This document shows, one piece after another, positions 1 through 48,306 of a DNA stretch of 64,000 bases. The notes beneath the pieces are model-generated. The model searched no databases, was not told the origin of the DNA, and saw nothing but the letters and a program-made list of their open reading frames with translations. A program made the position numbers and the translations under genes. Positions within the stretch are counted from its first letter, which is position 1, and every line of letters starts with the position of its first letter. Location: assembly GCF_964204645.1 (NCBI RefSeq), contig NC_134028.1, positions 22,232,153 through 22,296,152 of the forward strand, written 5' to 3'. This DNA comes from Tubulanus polymorphus. Taxonomy: Eukaryota; Nemertea; Palaeonemertea; Tubulaniformes; Tubulanidae.

Positions 1-29
1 AGACTCTACAAATAATTCTTTCTATGAAG

Positions 30-254
30 TTAAGTTTTAAGATTACTTTTAAAACATTCCTCCATGTGACTCTCCCTGATACTTTTGGGAAGCTCTTTCC
101 ACAATGCTGGAGCTTCTAAATTACGCGCTTTATTTCCAACCGCGGGATCCAGTGCTGTAGTTCTCGGTTTAGTTATAAGATTACAGTAGACCGTAGGAAA
201 ATTAGATTTTGCCTCAGTAGGCAAAAAATTCAAATATTTTACCCACGCAGCCAA
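30..254 (-). pseudogene. LINE reverse-transcriptase C-terminal relic (probable)
   Basis: A 74-codon minus-strand frame ends in a pattern typical of the extreme C-terminus of non-LTR retrotransposon ORF2 proteins: a small/aromatic core read here as APALWKELPKSIRES, then FKSNLKT and a stop. In CR1/Jockey/RTE-type elements the equivalent is roughly 'APxLWNSLPxxIRxs...FKxxLKTxLF'. The upstream part (residues 1-35) is not clearly alignable, so the copy is probably decayed and 5'-truncated. It lies antisense in the ZNG1 intron just before the first visible exon. It could be a chance resemblance; the call rests on one motif of about 40 residues. Confidence 0.45.
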
Positions 255-361
255 TCGTCGCTGCGTTTTACATTAAGTGTCAAGCCGGTGTCTGTGTAGC
301 TAAACTTCCAGTAACTTAATCATAACGAATATTAATCAATTATTTTTTGCTTGTTTTGCAG

Positions 362-37230
<36,869 letters not shown>

Positions 37231-37250
37231 CGAGGAGCTGAATATCATTT

Positions 37251-37260
37251 AATAAATAAA
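37251..37260 (+). terminator. ZNG1 polyadenylation signal (candidate)
   Basis: AATAAATAAA lies 21 bp after the ZNG1 stop codon. A second AATAAA lies near 37292. The 3' UTR would be very short, and transcription could end about 2.2 kb before the FoxD TATA box. Confidence 0.6.
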
Positions 37261-39374
37261 CAATTCCCCAATTTATCAATGTAATCTTGTAAATAAACTA
37301 ACAATACTCATAAATATAGCGTGATACAGTGTGGCTTTTTCGGTTATGGTTTTGTATGCACCGACCTCCATTCAATCAAGTTAAATCGACTTCTATTTCA
37401 ATTATTGGAAATTCGACTAAACCAGTGACTGTGGGCCAGGTTCATCTTAAAGATCTGAATCAGTTTATCTCGTTAGAATTGACGCCGGCTTAGTGTAAAA
37501 CATATTCACCTCTTCGACGAATGTAGCGACATGAAATTTAAAATTGTACACATATTTCACGCGCGGATCGACACCCGCCTACCTCAAAAAAGACTTTGAA
37601 ATATGAATAGAAGGACTTGACTATTTTTTTTACAAATAGGACAATATTTACAGGAGAAAGTGCTACGGGCCGAACAATACATTACGGACCTACATCCGAT
37701 AGAAATGTGTATCAACTTCCCTTTTATGAATGAACTGCGTAACATATAGATAAGGCAAACACATGTAAATGATGTTTGACGCGTTTATCATTTGAGCATT
37801 TCGTTTTGCCGAGGATATATTCGATATGCATACGTTATCTACACATTTACTTAGTGGCAGTCGTCGAAGATATTGTTAATTAAAATAAATCGGATTTGCT
37901 TCTGTCTCCGAAAAGGCTTTTCTTCCTGTCTTTATAATCCAAACATATTCAGCCGATCCGAGCTTTATTCCTAAATTGCATTAACGTTACTCTTAATTGG
38001 TTTTCTGTTGTGTACGGCGCGAAACGAACCGAGATCTAAGATATGATTCCATTTTCAACTGGACGTATTTAGAAAAAAAAGGTAAATACTCTCGATCGAG
38101 CCGGTTTCCGACTTAAGTTAATTCGGTAAATGTTATCTCGATCGGGACTGTGTGTACGTCTGCGATAGGTTATCGCCCGGGTTTGTATCAAAGTCGAGAG
38201 TATCCATTTTATCGTGATACGTATAATAATGATATGCTCAGAATCAGAAACGAATCCAGACTCGTTAATTGATATGTAGAACGCTCCTTTTGCGCTGGAA
38301 AATTATGCTGCATTTTCCTAACGCAAATAGAAAATCTAATTCCCTGTATCTGTACCCAGTTTTCCATTAGGATTTAGGTAAAAATCGGGGAATTCTGACT
38401 CTTGATAATCGCAGGGAAAAGAAAAATTCCGTGAATTTGAATTTTTCATTGATGTATAGATTCGTCTATCCAGGTTTTAGATAATTAAATCCTGATTAGG
38501 CATACAGTTGTATGCGAAAGCTTACAAGTAAGTGCTCAAATATTATCCAGAGGATCGAAGTTATAAATAGATTTAACTAATTTGAATTGTTGGTGTCTAA
38601 TAATATTGTTCTCGCTGGTGACGAGAGGCACGAGGAACCTCTTGATAAGAAAGAAAGAGCCCGGCACTACTGCAGAGATATCTTGTGAATAAATCAGGAA
38701 TCCTTAGACTTAGGTTCAGGGAAAATATCTAGGAATTTTGGATTCCACGATCTGTAAGAACTCTGTCCGCCAAATATATAAAATATAAAAATCATTGTCG
38801 AATTTCAAGCGTCCATTATCCGTAAGATAAACATTGGCCTGCCACGGTGTAAAACTAATTTCCAGCATAAAGAAACCTATTGGCGCCTAATCCGTTCGGT
38901 TTTAACACCCTGCACTATAGAATTGTGCTATTTTCTTTACGAATCCGCGAATATATTCGTTCCGAATAGATCCCGGTGTCTGAATGACAGCGCGTTGTAT
39001 CTGTCGGTTTTGTATACGCTACTTAGACGCGTTATTGTTAAACGGGCGATTTTTAATGCGGGGCGAAAATACATTTTTAACACAGAAGAAAATATTCTTT
39101 TTATTAGTAAAACACATATTTGTAGATGGTGTATTAAAACCGCGTTATAATACGAGCCAGTCAACCGTGCGAACACGGTTTGTATCCATTGAATCAACAT
39201 TATGATCTCGATTCTGTCAACGGCTTTGCTATACGAATCCAATCCGAAGCGATCGCGGGTACCCGCCCACCGCTCTCGTTCGCGAGCGCCATTGAACGAG
39301 CGCGGTCGACTGGGCGTGGCTTCGACGAGCGCTTCACTCGTGTATTAGTCCGGCTGGTTTACGCCACGTGATAA

Positions 39375-39384
39375 TGATTGACAG
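39375..39384 (+). promoter_or_regulatory. PBX-MEIS/PREP composite site, FoxD proximal promoter
   Basis: TGATTGACAG is the exact decamer consensus for PBX with MEIS/PREP TALE homeodomain dimers. It lies 58 bp before the putative TATA box, next to a CACGTG E-box. The placement makes it more credible than an isolated match, but it is untested. Confidence 0.45.
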
Positions 39385-39441
39385 GCGTAATGGCGAGATC
39401 TAGCGATATCTCTAGACTCGAAGGTGTTGTTCAACTTTGGA

Positions 39442-39448
39442 TATAAAT
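39442..39448 (+). promoter_or_regulatory. FoxD TATA box (candidate)
   Basis: TATAAAT sits 236 bp before the first FoxD ATG. Transcription would begin near 39470-39480, giving a 5' UTR of about 200 bp that includes a GCTGCTGCTGGTGGTGCTTC triplet stretch at about 39594-39618. Confidence 0.5.
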
Positions 39449-39677
39449 ACTCGAAGTGGGTGGCCACTAAAAACATAGGTTCCATTGGTTTTAGATCATA
39501 TCTATACAGACTACTTGCTGACGATACATCACGATTAGATCTCAACCACGACACCTCTGAATAAGTGATATCGCCGCACTGTGTCTCGGAGCTTGCTGCT
39601 GCTGGTGGTGCTTCTGCTGCGTGAGTTCGTGGTAAGAAGTTTATTCTCTTTACGGATTGAAGTCAGGAAGAATCCGA

Positions 39678-41099
39678 ATGCAAAGTATGCGTTTTGACGG
39701 TAACATTGCGGCCGGTGGCGTCAATCCGGCGACAGTCGCCGAACATTTTCAATACCTGGCTCATCAGCAACATCGTCGGGCCATGATGACCGCTTCGCCG
39801 GAGGTATTTTCGGGTCAGGTGAATAGTTCGATAAACGCGGGTTCGCCCGTGGACCGGGCTGGCGACGGTCCGATCGCTCAGTTACATCCGGCGCATCAAC
39901 GGCCTAGATCTATCGTCGCATCGGCGCCCGGTGAACGGATTATAAACAAGCAAGAAGAACAGCCGGAAAATCATCACCAAGAAATGACGACCGAATCGAT
40001 GCACGATTCGAACGAAGAAGACGACGATTTGGACGTTTGCGGACACGTTGAAGACGACTGCTCGGGCGACGGCGTAAACAATAACAATAAATTCTCGGAC
40101 GCTGAAAGCGATAGCGAAGTTATAAAAGCGGATAACAATAATTCGACGGACATTACCGTCGACGAGGAGGAGGACAACGAAAGCGGTAGCGAGTCGTCGG
40201 GTGGTTCGGCGAGTAAGAAACCGGGTAAAAACCACGTCGTCAAACCGCCTTATTCCTATATAGCTCTAATAACAATGTCGATTCTACAATCGCCGCAGAA
40301 AAGACTGACGCTCAGCGGTATTTGTGAATTCATAATGAACAGATTTCCGTATTACCGAGAAAAATTTCCCGCTTGGCAAAATAGCATTCGTCATAATCTA
40401 TCGTTGAACGACTGTTTCGTGAAGATTCCCCGCGAGCCCGGCAACCCGGGTAAAGGCAATTACTGGACTCTCGATCCGAACAGCGAGGATATGTTCGACA
40501 ACGGTAGTTTTCTACGTCGGCGAAAACGTTTCAAACGCCCGACGGAAAATTACCACCATCCGAATTCGTTTCTGCCCGAGCCGTACGGGCATCCGGGGTT
40601 CCTGCACCACCCGACGCTACCCTACCCGTACATGGCGCCGCTGCCGTCACCGATGCATCTACTACAGCCTCCGACGACGGCTCCTGATCTCAGTCGAGTG
40701 ACTCTAACCCCGTTGAGTTTCGGGGGTCTGAGCGGCGCGTCGTCGGCCGCCGCCGCCGCAGCCTCCAATAATTCCCCGGGTGGAGGTGGTGTCAACAGCG
40801 AGGCGCCTAACACGACTACATCGAGGGGCAGTGTCGGGTTTACTATCGACTCAATTATAGGTAAAACTAGTGATACGAAAACTGTCGGACATTCTCGGCC
40901 GCCGATGGCGATGGGTATGACGATTCCGACGTCGTTAGCGGCGCAAATACCGCCGTCGTTGCGGCCCTATTTGGACTTCGCCAGGCCGTCGATGGCCAGC
41001 GCATTTACGTCGCCGTTGCCGATGGCTTTATCGGCGATAGACCTGGAAAAATATCGACAATACGTACAATCGTGCGGACTGGCTTCGTGGCCGAGATAA
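39678..41099 (+). CDS. FoxD: FoxD forkhead transcription factor, single exon
   Basis: An uninterrupted frame of 473 codons. I start at ATG 39678; the open frame extends 14 codons further upstream to an in-frame TAA at 39633, with no earlier ATG. ATG 39687 has the better Kozak context (A at -3) and may be the true start. The product has an acidic Asp/Glu/Ser-rich region (about residues 105-170). The forkhead domain (about 189-286) opens [14 protein letters not shown] and includes [15 protein letters not shown], wing sequence [10 protein letters not shown] and basic RRRKRFKR. Next come Pro/His-rich and Ala-rich stretches. An eh1-type Groucho/TLE motif FTIDSIIG (388-395) and PSLRPYLDF follow. 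The forkhead sequence and C-terminal eh1 place it in FoxD, nuclear DNA-binding factors usually acting as repressors in neural crest/neural, mesodermal and endomesodermal patterning. FoxD genes are typically intronless, as here. It lies downstream of ZNG1 in the same orientation. Confidence 0.95.
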   Translation: MQSMRFDGNIAAGGVNPATVAEHFQYLAHQQHRRAMMTASPEVFSGQVNSSINAGSPVDRAGDGPIAQLHPAHQRPRSIVASAPGERIINKQEEQPENHHQEMTTESMHDSNEEDDDLDVCGHVEDDCSGDGVNNNNKFSDAESDSEVIKADNNNSTDITVDEEEDNESGSESSGGSASKKPGKNHVVKPPYSYIALITMSILQSPQKRLTLSGICEFIMNRFPYYREKFPAWQNSIRHNLSLNDCFVKIPREPGNPGKGNYWTLDPNSEDMFDNGSFLRRRKRFKRPTENYHHPNSFLPEPYGHPGFLHHPTLPYPYMAPLPSPMHLLQPPTTAPDLSRVTLTPLSFGGLSGASSAAAAAASNNSPGGGGVNSEAPNTTTSRGSVGFTIDSIIGKTSDTKTVGHSRPPMAMGMTIPTSLAAQIPPSLRPYLDFARPSMASAFTSPLPMALSAIDLEKYRQYVQSCGLASWPR

Positions 41100-41470
41100 T
41101 CGCGGAGGGCGCCGTAACTCAGGTAAAAATAACATCAACAAAATTAACTGACTTGTCATTACTATACACACATATACATGTATAGTAAAACTAGAAGTGA
41201 CTTGAAAAGTGTACAGTAGTCGAAACGGATGTAAATACGTAATATATTGCTATATTTAAATAAGCTGTAATTTATGAAACTCGTAATAATTCCGAAACAT
41301 ATCCAGAATAATATCAGTGATCTCTTCTATATCGACGGTTGGAACTGGAAGTTAAAACAAACTGATTCGATCCCGCGCGCGCGTGTGTGAATACTGAACT
41401 GAAATACAAGTATATATACATGTGCACCGGTGTATACGTATGCTATTTAGGTGAGTTATCGCTATTTGAT

Positions 41471-41476
41471 AATAAA
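41471..41476 (+). terminator. FoxD polyadenylation signal (candidate)
   Basis: AATAAA lies 372 bp after the FoxD stop in AT-rich sequence. It is the first exact hexamer after the gene. Confidence 0.5.
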
Positions 41477-44400
41477 CACCCTGGGATGAAATATAACTTG
41501 TATAAATATACAAATATATAAGATTATTTGGAACTATTGTGTTTGAACAATTCTTATTGATATATACGTGAAAGGGTTTAGAAAATTCTATATTTTGAAA
41601 TTGAAAATGCCATACTTTAAAAACTCGTCGACTTGTTTCTCCGGAAACCAGAAATTATTTTTTTGTCGTCGTTTATTTTGAATGAGTTCGTCCGAACTGT
41701 ATTCTGCAATATTGTAATATTTACCCTTATTTCTCATATCAGAATTCGCGCATCGGTATCGATGCGAAAAATATCGAAAAAATTGTGCATATCTGGATCG
41801 AAAAAACCCTCTGCTTTTGTACTGTTCATTCTCTCAGTGTTTCTGTGTGTAAAGATCCTATCAGCAAAAAACGACTATCGTAAGATTATATTTCCATTGA
41901 AAATCGCTCTTGTACATATCTTTAAAAGTCGGTATAAATATATCGTGAATATATTATAAATACATTATATATTATTATGAAAAAAGAAGCTATATAAACT
42001 TGTATTAAAAGGTTTCAGTTGCAGAGAAACGCGCGTATAAAATTATTGTGATGTCAGACATTTCTTTTAAAGAAAAAGAGAGATGAATAAGAAAATGTTT
42101 ATCGTAATTTCCAAGTCTTTGTGTCAGTATTATTTTCGCCGTGTTTGTCGTCAACTTGGAAAACGTTTCTCAGATCGTGCGACTCAGCCAATCTTTTTTA
42201 TGGGACCATCCGTATCTGTCATATTTTCACGAGGAAGCCAGGGCGATTGAAACTTTGCCGTCCTACTCGAATAGCTATCAAAATTCAATTCGAGTTTTAG
42301 AATATCTTCGAAAAGAAACTTCCTTCGAAGGAAGGCCATCCCAGGCTACGGCCATCTTATAGTTCAATGATCAGATTAAAAACTTCAATCCAGCCTCGAG
42401 GTTTAAGACCACTTTTCGACTAATTCTCTCGACTTCGGAACTGGCCCCCGGTGCATATCATCATCACTTTCAAGCAGCTCCCACGACGAACGAGGTCCCG
42501 ATGACACAATTCTCTACAATACAGGAGAAAGTATGAACAGCAGATTTGTGTTGCCTGGTGAGGGAAAGAAACATGCGTTTAACACGTGTGTGAACTGTTG
42601 TAAAAACTGTCAGCTTTCCAGCGATGTTATCTTCGATATTTATCCTGTAATTTTACGGGTCAGAGAAGCGAGATGCCCCTACCGGTTGTTTCTACCATCA
42701 AAATGTATGAAGACTTTGCATAATTAAGCTAGAAATTAGCTTGCTTCTAAAAACACGAATACAAGCCCATTCCTGAATACTTTGTTATTTCGTGATACAA
42801 AAGAATCGAATCAAATCGCGCTCGCTTGTTCGAATTATCAACTAATCATCACACGATAAGCACAACTCGTTCGCACGTAAATTCCCCGTGTTTACAGTAA
42901 CGATAAGTACATGTTTATGTCGCATTAACACGAGAACTGATAATATAATAATAATATACAGTAGCAGCAATAACAAACACATGCAAATCAGTCGACTTCA
43001 AAGATAGATCGCATCCGAAAAAAAACAAACAACCAAAAAGTCCTCAAAAAGTCTTTACATCAAAAAATTTTACATCATTGGCGTTTTCCGGTCCCGACTT
43101 AAGTTTGTAGATCGGGTTCGAGTCCCGAATTATGTTGGGCAGATTGAGTTCGAGTCCTGAATTTCCCAGCAGATGATTTTCGCTCGAAGTGGGAAAACGT
43201 CGCACAGAATATTTTCAATTCTCATCACTCAATACATCGATCAATCATCGATCAAAGGCATTTGAAAACGTATTTTGGGAATGAGAAATATGAAATAATC
43301 CTGCGTTTAATTAAATAAACGTTTCTAGATATCAATCAACGACGTTTTCGTGCCAAAACAAGGCGATTCGCGTAGAAGCAGAGGCGTTACGTGTGAGAAG
43401 ATATTCGCTGGGAGAAAGGAGATATCAAATTAACAACGTTCCAGCAGGTTATGATGGTGAATTTATCTGGTGCGGTGAGTAGTTGTTCGCGCCGTTGAGG
43501 GGGTGTCGAGATTATCGCCTATCGCGTAACAGGATACGACTGATAAACGTTGACTTATCTGACTGTATCGATGCACATGCGTAAACGATTTGTTCTAGAG
43601 CGCTGAAAACACTCGATTTTGTCTGATATAATCGCGTAGAAACAGGTTGTTCTCTTAGCTGCTTTTTTAGCATTTTTTAACAACTTCTTTCGTTTATTTG
43701 CGATTAGGAAATCTTTGTGACGAATCTAATTCGAAATAGTGATTTCCTCATGATTTCCTCAACGATTCCGGGTTTTATGTATTACGGGATATGAAAACAA
43801 CGTTGATGGAACCTAGGTTATTCAAGCGAAGACTTTGCCCCTTTCTAGCGAATCAGAAGTACAACGAATAAGAAAAAAACATCTTCACGCTGGCAGGGAG
43901 AAATCGGGGACTGAGATCTGAGCGACTTTTATGGCATTCTGGCTGTTCCACCATGGACAGAAAAGATACATTTTAGAGCATTCGTCTTACAGAAAGAGCA
44001 CCTTTTCGACCTTTTTTTGCGACAACATCGTGACCTTTTTGACAACGTGACATTTCTGTAAACGGGAGTTCTTGAAACCGATGACGATTCATAAAGCCCC
44101 CTGATCCGCCCACGGTTCGAGGAATGCATGCTTAATTATCTATCTGAAACATATTTGAAGGAGATTTTTTGCTCGAGTTTTTCGACACGTCTGACGTACA
44201 TATAATAGTACACGGGGATCAGTGAACGACATGTGCGTTTTGCTTCGTTGGAAAAATTATACGAAAACTTATCGACCGCCATTGACAGAATGTTTGCCAT
44301 ATATGTTACATACACATGTATGTTAAACCTTTGAGTAATTATTGAATTACCCCTAGGTTTAACCACTTCAGTAGAGAGTGAATCGATTTAATGATGAAAT

Positions 44401-46040
44401 CATCCGTACAGATTGAAGCCTGTACGATCAAGACTCTGTGATTATAGTCCTATACCCGAAGCTGACGAAATCGTTAATCTTTTTTTCACGAATCGTTTTT
44501 TTAACTCGACACGATCTAATCTTGGGGTGGTTTTTTTCGGGAGGCTTTAAGCGTAGCAAACGCTCCTTAAGAAACCTACATCATTATGGAATTTAATACG
44601 GTAATACCTACTCTTCCTTGTTGGATAAAATTGTTCGCTAGATGCTATATCAAATAGCTTTAAAATCCCACATCTTTATTGTTTTATTGTTCGTTTTCAT
44701 GTTCTTGATATTCAGTTCAGATCATTGTGTTTCTTTTTTTTAAATCAAGTTATTGAAAGTAACTACACAAGCTATTGCTCGCAATGGATGCGATGTTCTT
44801 ATTTGTTTTGCATTTTAGAAGTTTTTTTTTTTAATGATATATAAGTGCTGTGTAAATGTCGCGCAATATACAACATTAGTAATAAACGTTACGTCTGTAG
44901 AACAGGACGTGAGACAAAGTGACTTCTTGTTTCTTTCAGTTTAGATAAGATTTTGTGCGTATTAAAGACACATGACTCAATAGTCGCAGAAATCAAACAT
45001 GTACTTGTGTATGCACATACATATAAACTGCGGTGCGCTAGGGTTACTATCAAATATTGTAATACTTAAAGCGCACTTGAAAACAGTGTTGTGTATGAAA
45101 TTGCATTAAAAGTACCACACGATTGATCGCATAAAGAACATTTCAGTTCCATTACGGCGCGCCCTGGGGGTTGATTTACACACTGTGTTTTGTTTGGATG
45201 ATGCACGCTCCTTCGGCTTTCGTATTAAACCCTTTTCTAATGAAATCAGTTTAAATAAGGATCGCAAACAGCCGTCTTTAAATCCGGTACGGAATTATAA
45301 ACAATTGTCGCATTTAAGCGCGTACTTACAAGCGAAATATATTTAGTTTTGGGCGGCCATTGTTGTCTAGTTTGATCTGTTTTTAAGGAGCCTACGGGCA
45401 GACGATCGAAGTTATGAAAGCTGCGTTCTGTGTTCGGTTTCGAGATGTTTCTTCAGCGTTCAGAGAACGACCTGTGAATGGCTCCCGCTGGTGAGTATTA
45501 TTGGGTGATTAAGACGCAGCCCTGCGGCACCCCATTGTTACGCCCGAAGAATCTGGGCTTTTTGTAGTCGCTGCATACCATCCTACAATCGGGATTTCGC
45601 ATTATTGTTATGATTATGGATCTTCAAATTTTGACAATATGCGACACGACAGCGTACGGTCACACAAACCGGCAATTTGTTCGTCGAGATTTCATTGAAA
45701 GCACAAACGCCGCAGTTGAAATTACAAATAGCATCGGATCCGACCAAGCCGCTTGATTTTTTGTCAAGTCATCCGTTATAATGGACACAGATTGGGTTGC
45801 TGTTGAAGATAATAGACCCCCGGTCGGTTGCAAAAACAGATGGCCACCAGAATCAACAAAAGCTAACTAAAGCTAAACCATTTCAAAACAGACTCGTTAA
45901 GTTTTTGAGGTAAAATATTTACTGATCTGGATTGTTTAAACAAACTCTCATTTCTAGAAATGAAATCCGGACACCGACCGCGTTCGTAGCAGTGTTAGTA
46001 AATGTGTTTGTTTACGTCCCGACGTGCGGGAACGGGCAAC
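41477..46040. other. FoxD 3' flank, no gene seen
   Basis: AT-rich unique sequence with short ORFs (108 codons at most) and no recognised domain. 42385-42450 has MITE-like traces (GGGGGCCAGTTCC on the minus strand, similar to 62944 and 37434). 43085-43170 repeats B-box-like GGGTTCGAGTCCCGAA and GAGTTCGAGTCCTGAA, perhaps SINE debris. Confidence 0.5.
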
Positions 46041-46196
46041 ATGGCTGCTGAAAATGTGACCTATATACAGGGACGAGATGCTTATTCGTCCGAAATAAAG
46101 GTGGAAGCACCTCCCGAAGGCGAGATTTAGATAGATCGGGTTAACGACGAGGAAATGTCTACCGATGTGGAGGACAATCATCGCGCCCCGGGGTGA
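46041..46196 (+). pseudogene. Exon-like open frame with an in-frame stop; unrecognised
   Basis: ATG at 46041 has an ideal context (GGCAACATGG) and follows TTTACGTCCCGACGTGCGGG, which looks like a 5' UTR. It encodes MAAENVTYIQGRDAYSSEIK then VEAPPEGEI and TAG (46128). The same frame continues IDRVNDEEMSTDVEDNHRAP, G and TGA (46194). Composition is strongly protein-like (IKVE, acidic DEE/DVED) on both sides of the TAG, which differs from CAG (Gln) by one base. A shift of one base then gives a basic stretch RARRRRSVSKQIVSEKRF that stays open to about 46320. It could be a decayed first exon, a pseudogene, a read-through or short peptide ORF, or chance. I do not recognise the protein. Confidence 0.3.
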
Positions 46197-48101
46197 CGTG
46201 CGCGCGCGTCGTCGACGCTCTGTATCGAAACAAATCGTTAGCGAGAAGCGATTCAATCAAAACCTGCTTCTCGGCTTTGTGCGGATTGTTTTTGAGAATC
46301 GCCAGGGAAAATTTTATTAGAAATTCGATTCATTTCTCGAATAATGTTATTTACCGTAAGCCTTTGTAGTAGATTGGTAATTTTACGGTGGATGGCTATA
46401 GTTCTACCGGTGCTGGCACAGTCACGCCATAAGCCTCTCTGCGCGCTGCAGTTCCCATCGTCGTTACGGCGGGATCGTTTTGACAAGAATTCTTCCCTTG
46501 CTCGTATCATTATCTTATTATCTTTGATTGAATATTTTCCGAAACCGAATTCCAGTGATATTAGAGCGAGATAAAAGTTTATGATTAGGAGGAAAGTGAC
46601 GAATAACGTATAATGTATCAAATTGCATTTAAGAAGAGGATTTTTTATATTTGTTTTAGTATTTTCTTATTCGCAAAATAAGTACATCCCTAATTCGCGG
46701 TCTTTGAATAATTTGCATTACAATATATTTTGTTAGGATGAACGGGAATTAAAGTACCGTACAAGATGATAATATTTATTTGAGAATTTTTCGATATCAT
46801 TATGTTCACGCATTTACTGTTCACGCGAATAGGGAATTATTTCTGCGCACGCTATTACGAATTGTACACAACTTAAACTCAATGAAAATTGTCGACTTTT
46901 TCCAGAAACGCATTGTGTCAACAGAAAGGAATTAAATTTGCCGTATTTTTCGAGACAAAAAATAATGAACTGGAACGATGAACATAATGTAAACACGATT
47001 TCGTTCAGATCACGATTATTGTGTAAATGAACAACTGGGTTTATTGCGTTCGGTATTTCGACATGGTGTAGAACTAAGAATCGCCGTAAAATGGCCGTCT
47101 ATTATCGAGTTCGAATCCCAGATTTTGCTTTCCGAAACACCTCCGTTTTCAATTAATCCTCTGGACAAACAATCCTTTTCTTAATCGATTTCGACCGGAT
47201 ACAATTCAAGAACGCTCTCGTTCGGAAAACAGATCATGCGCGCAGCGAATTTACAAAACAGTTGATATTTCGCGCGTGGGAGAACTATAAAACACGTAAG
47301 CAAATATCGAGGACATCTTTCGGCAAGTAGAACAAAACATGGCTTGATTAATAGGACGTTGTGTAATAATCTATTCGAAGAGGGACTTCCGCACGAAATG
47401 AAAAGTAGGAAAAATACAGATTAAAAACAGTTTATAAATGAATGAATATTGTAAACTCACAAATTACGCATACATAGTACATACGCATACGTATTTTAAG
47501 AAAAGCACATCTCCAAGCCGGAGGCTGTTACATGAGGGGGGGGGGGGGGTGCCCTAAACTATTAATAGTAACTATAATCATGGTAATGATAATAATAATA
47601 TATACAATAAAATTACCAATAATTATTCATAATGATAATAAATAATAATAGTAATAGTAATTGTAATAAAATATTTTTTTTAAAAGTTAATCATCAAGAA
47701 TAATGTAATCATTAAATGACATGACGTTTCTGAGTCTCTGTAGAGACTATCGATAGAGAAGTACAATGTATATACCAGAGGAAGATTTGAGACTTTTTTT
47801 GATTATGATCATTCGGTGTCTTTCATTCTTGTTCACACGATCTCATCAGAAATGAGTCAGAGAGCGCGGCTGCTGTTGTTGAGCGTCGTGCAACTCCGAA
47901 ATATTCGACGAATCCGACAGTAGACCGATTTACAGGTGAAGACCTATACCATACTCAGTGGATCCGGAGATTCCAATCTGTTTAGCAAACGCTTAGAGGT
48001 ACATAATTACCATTGGGAAAAATAAATACAGTTAACCACTCATCTAACCCAGACATGCCTGGCTAACTCTACATTTTCGAGCCAAAGCCTGGGTCTCGCA
48101 G

Positions 48102-48306
48102 CAGCCCCGTGCTAAGGGGGTTCGGGGGCAGCGAACGAACCCCCTAAAAGTGCCCTCCAAAAATTTAGTGCGAAAAGATTTTTCGAAATTTCGATACAAT
48201 TTTCATGTATTTTCTTTGGAAAATGAAGAATAATCAATTCATGGTAAAAAAGTGCCCTCCTCGATCTTGAAATAGAACTGCCCCTAACAGGCTCGGCATG
48301 GACCTG
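48102..48306 (+). mobile_element. Repeat family 'E', copy 2
   Basis: The tips CAGCCCCGTGC and CGGCATGGACCTG are inverted. It shares GGGGGCAGCGAACGAACCCC, CTAAAAGTGCCCTCC and TTTCGATACAATTTTCATG with copy 1 at 36745. It is shorter (205 bp) through internal deletion. Confidence 0.85.

Larger units (their letters stand above)
37231..39441 (+). other. ZNG1-FoxD intergenic region
   Basis: About 2.2 kb from the ZNG1 stop to the FoxD TATA box. It is mostly AT-rich unique sequence, with one inverted-repeat pair (GGTAAATACTCTCGATCG at 38081 against GACTTTGATAC-side GAGAGTATCC at 38192-38206). 39240-39330 is GC- and CpG-rich and contains GGGCGTGGC (39312-39320), a KLF/Sp-type box. 39365-39370 is a CACGTG E-box. 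Confidence 0.6.

Noticed and set aside
39657-39677. FoxD start at TTG 39657
   Set aside because: A non-ATG start is unlikely in an animal mRNA; ATG 39678 or 39687 explains the gene.
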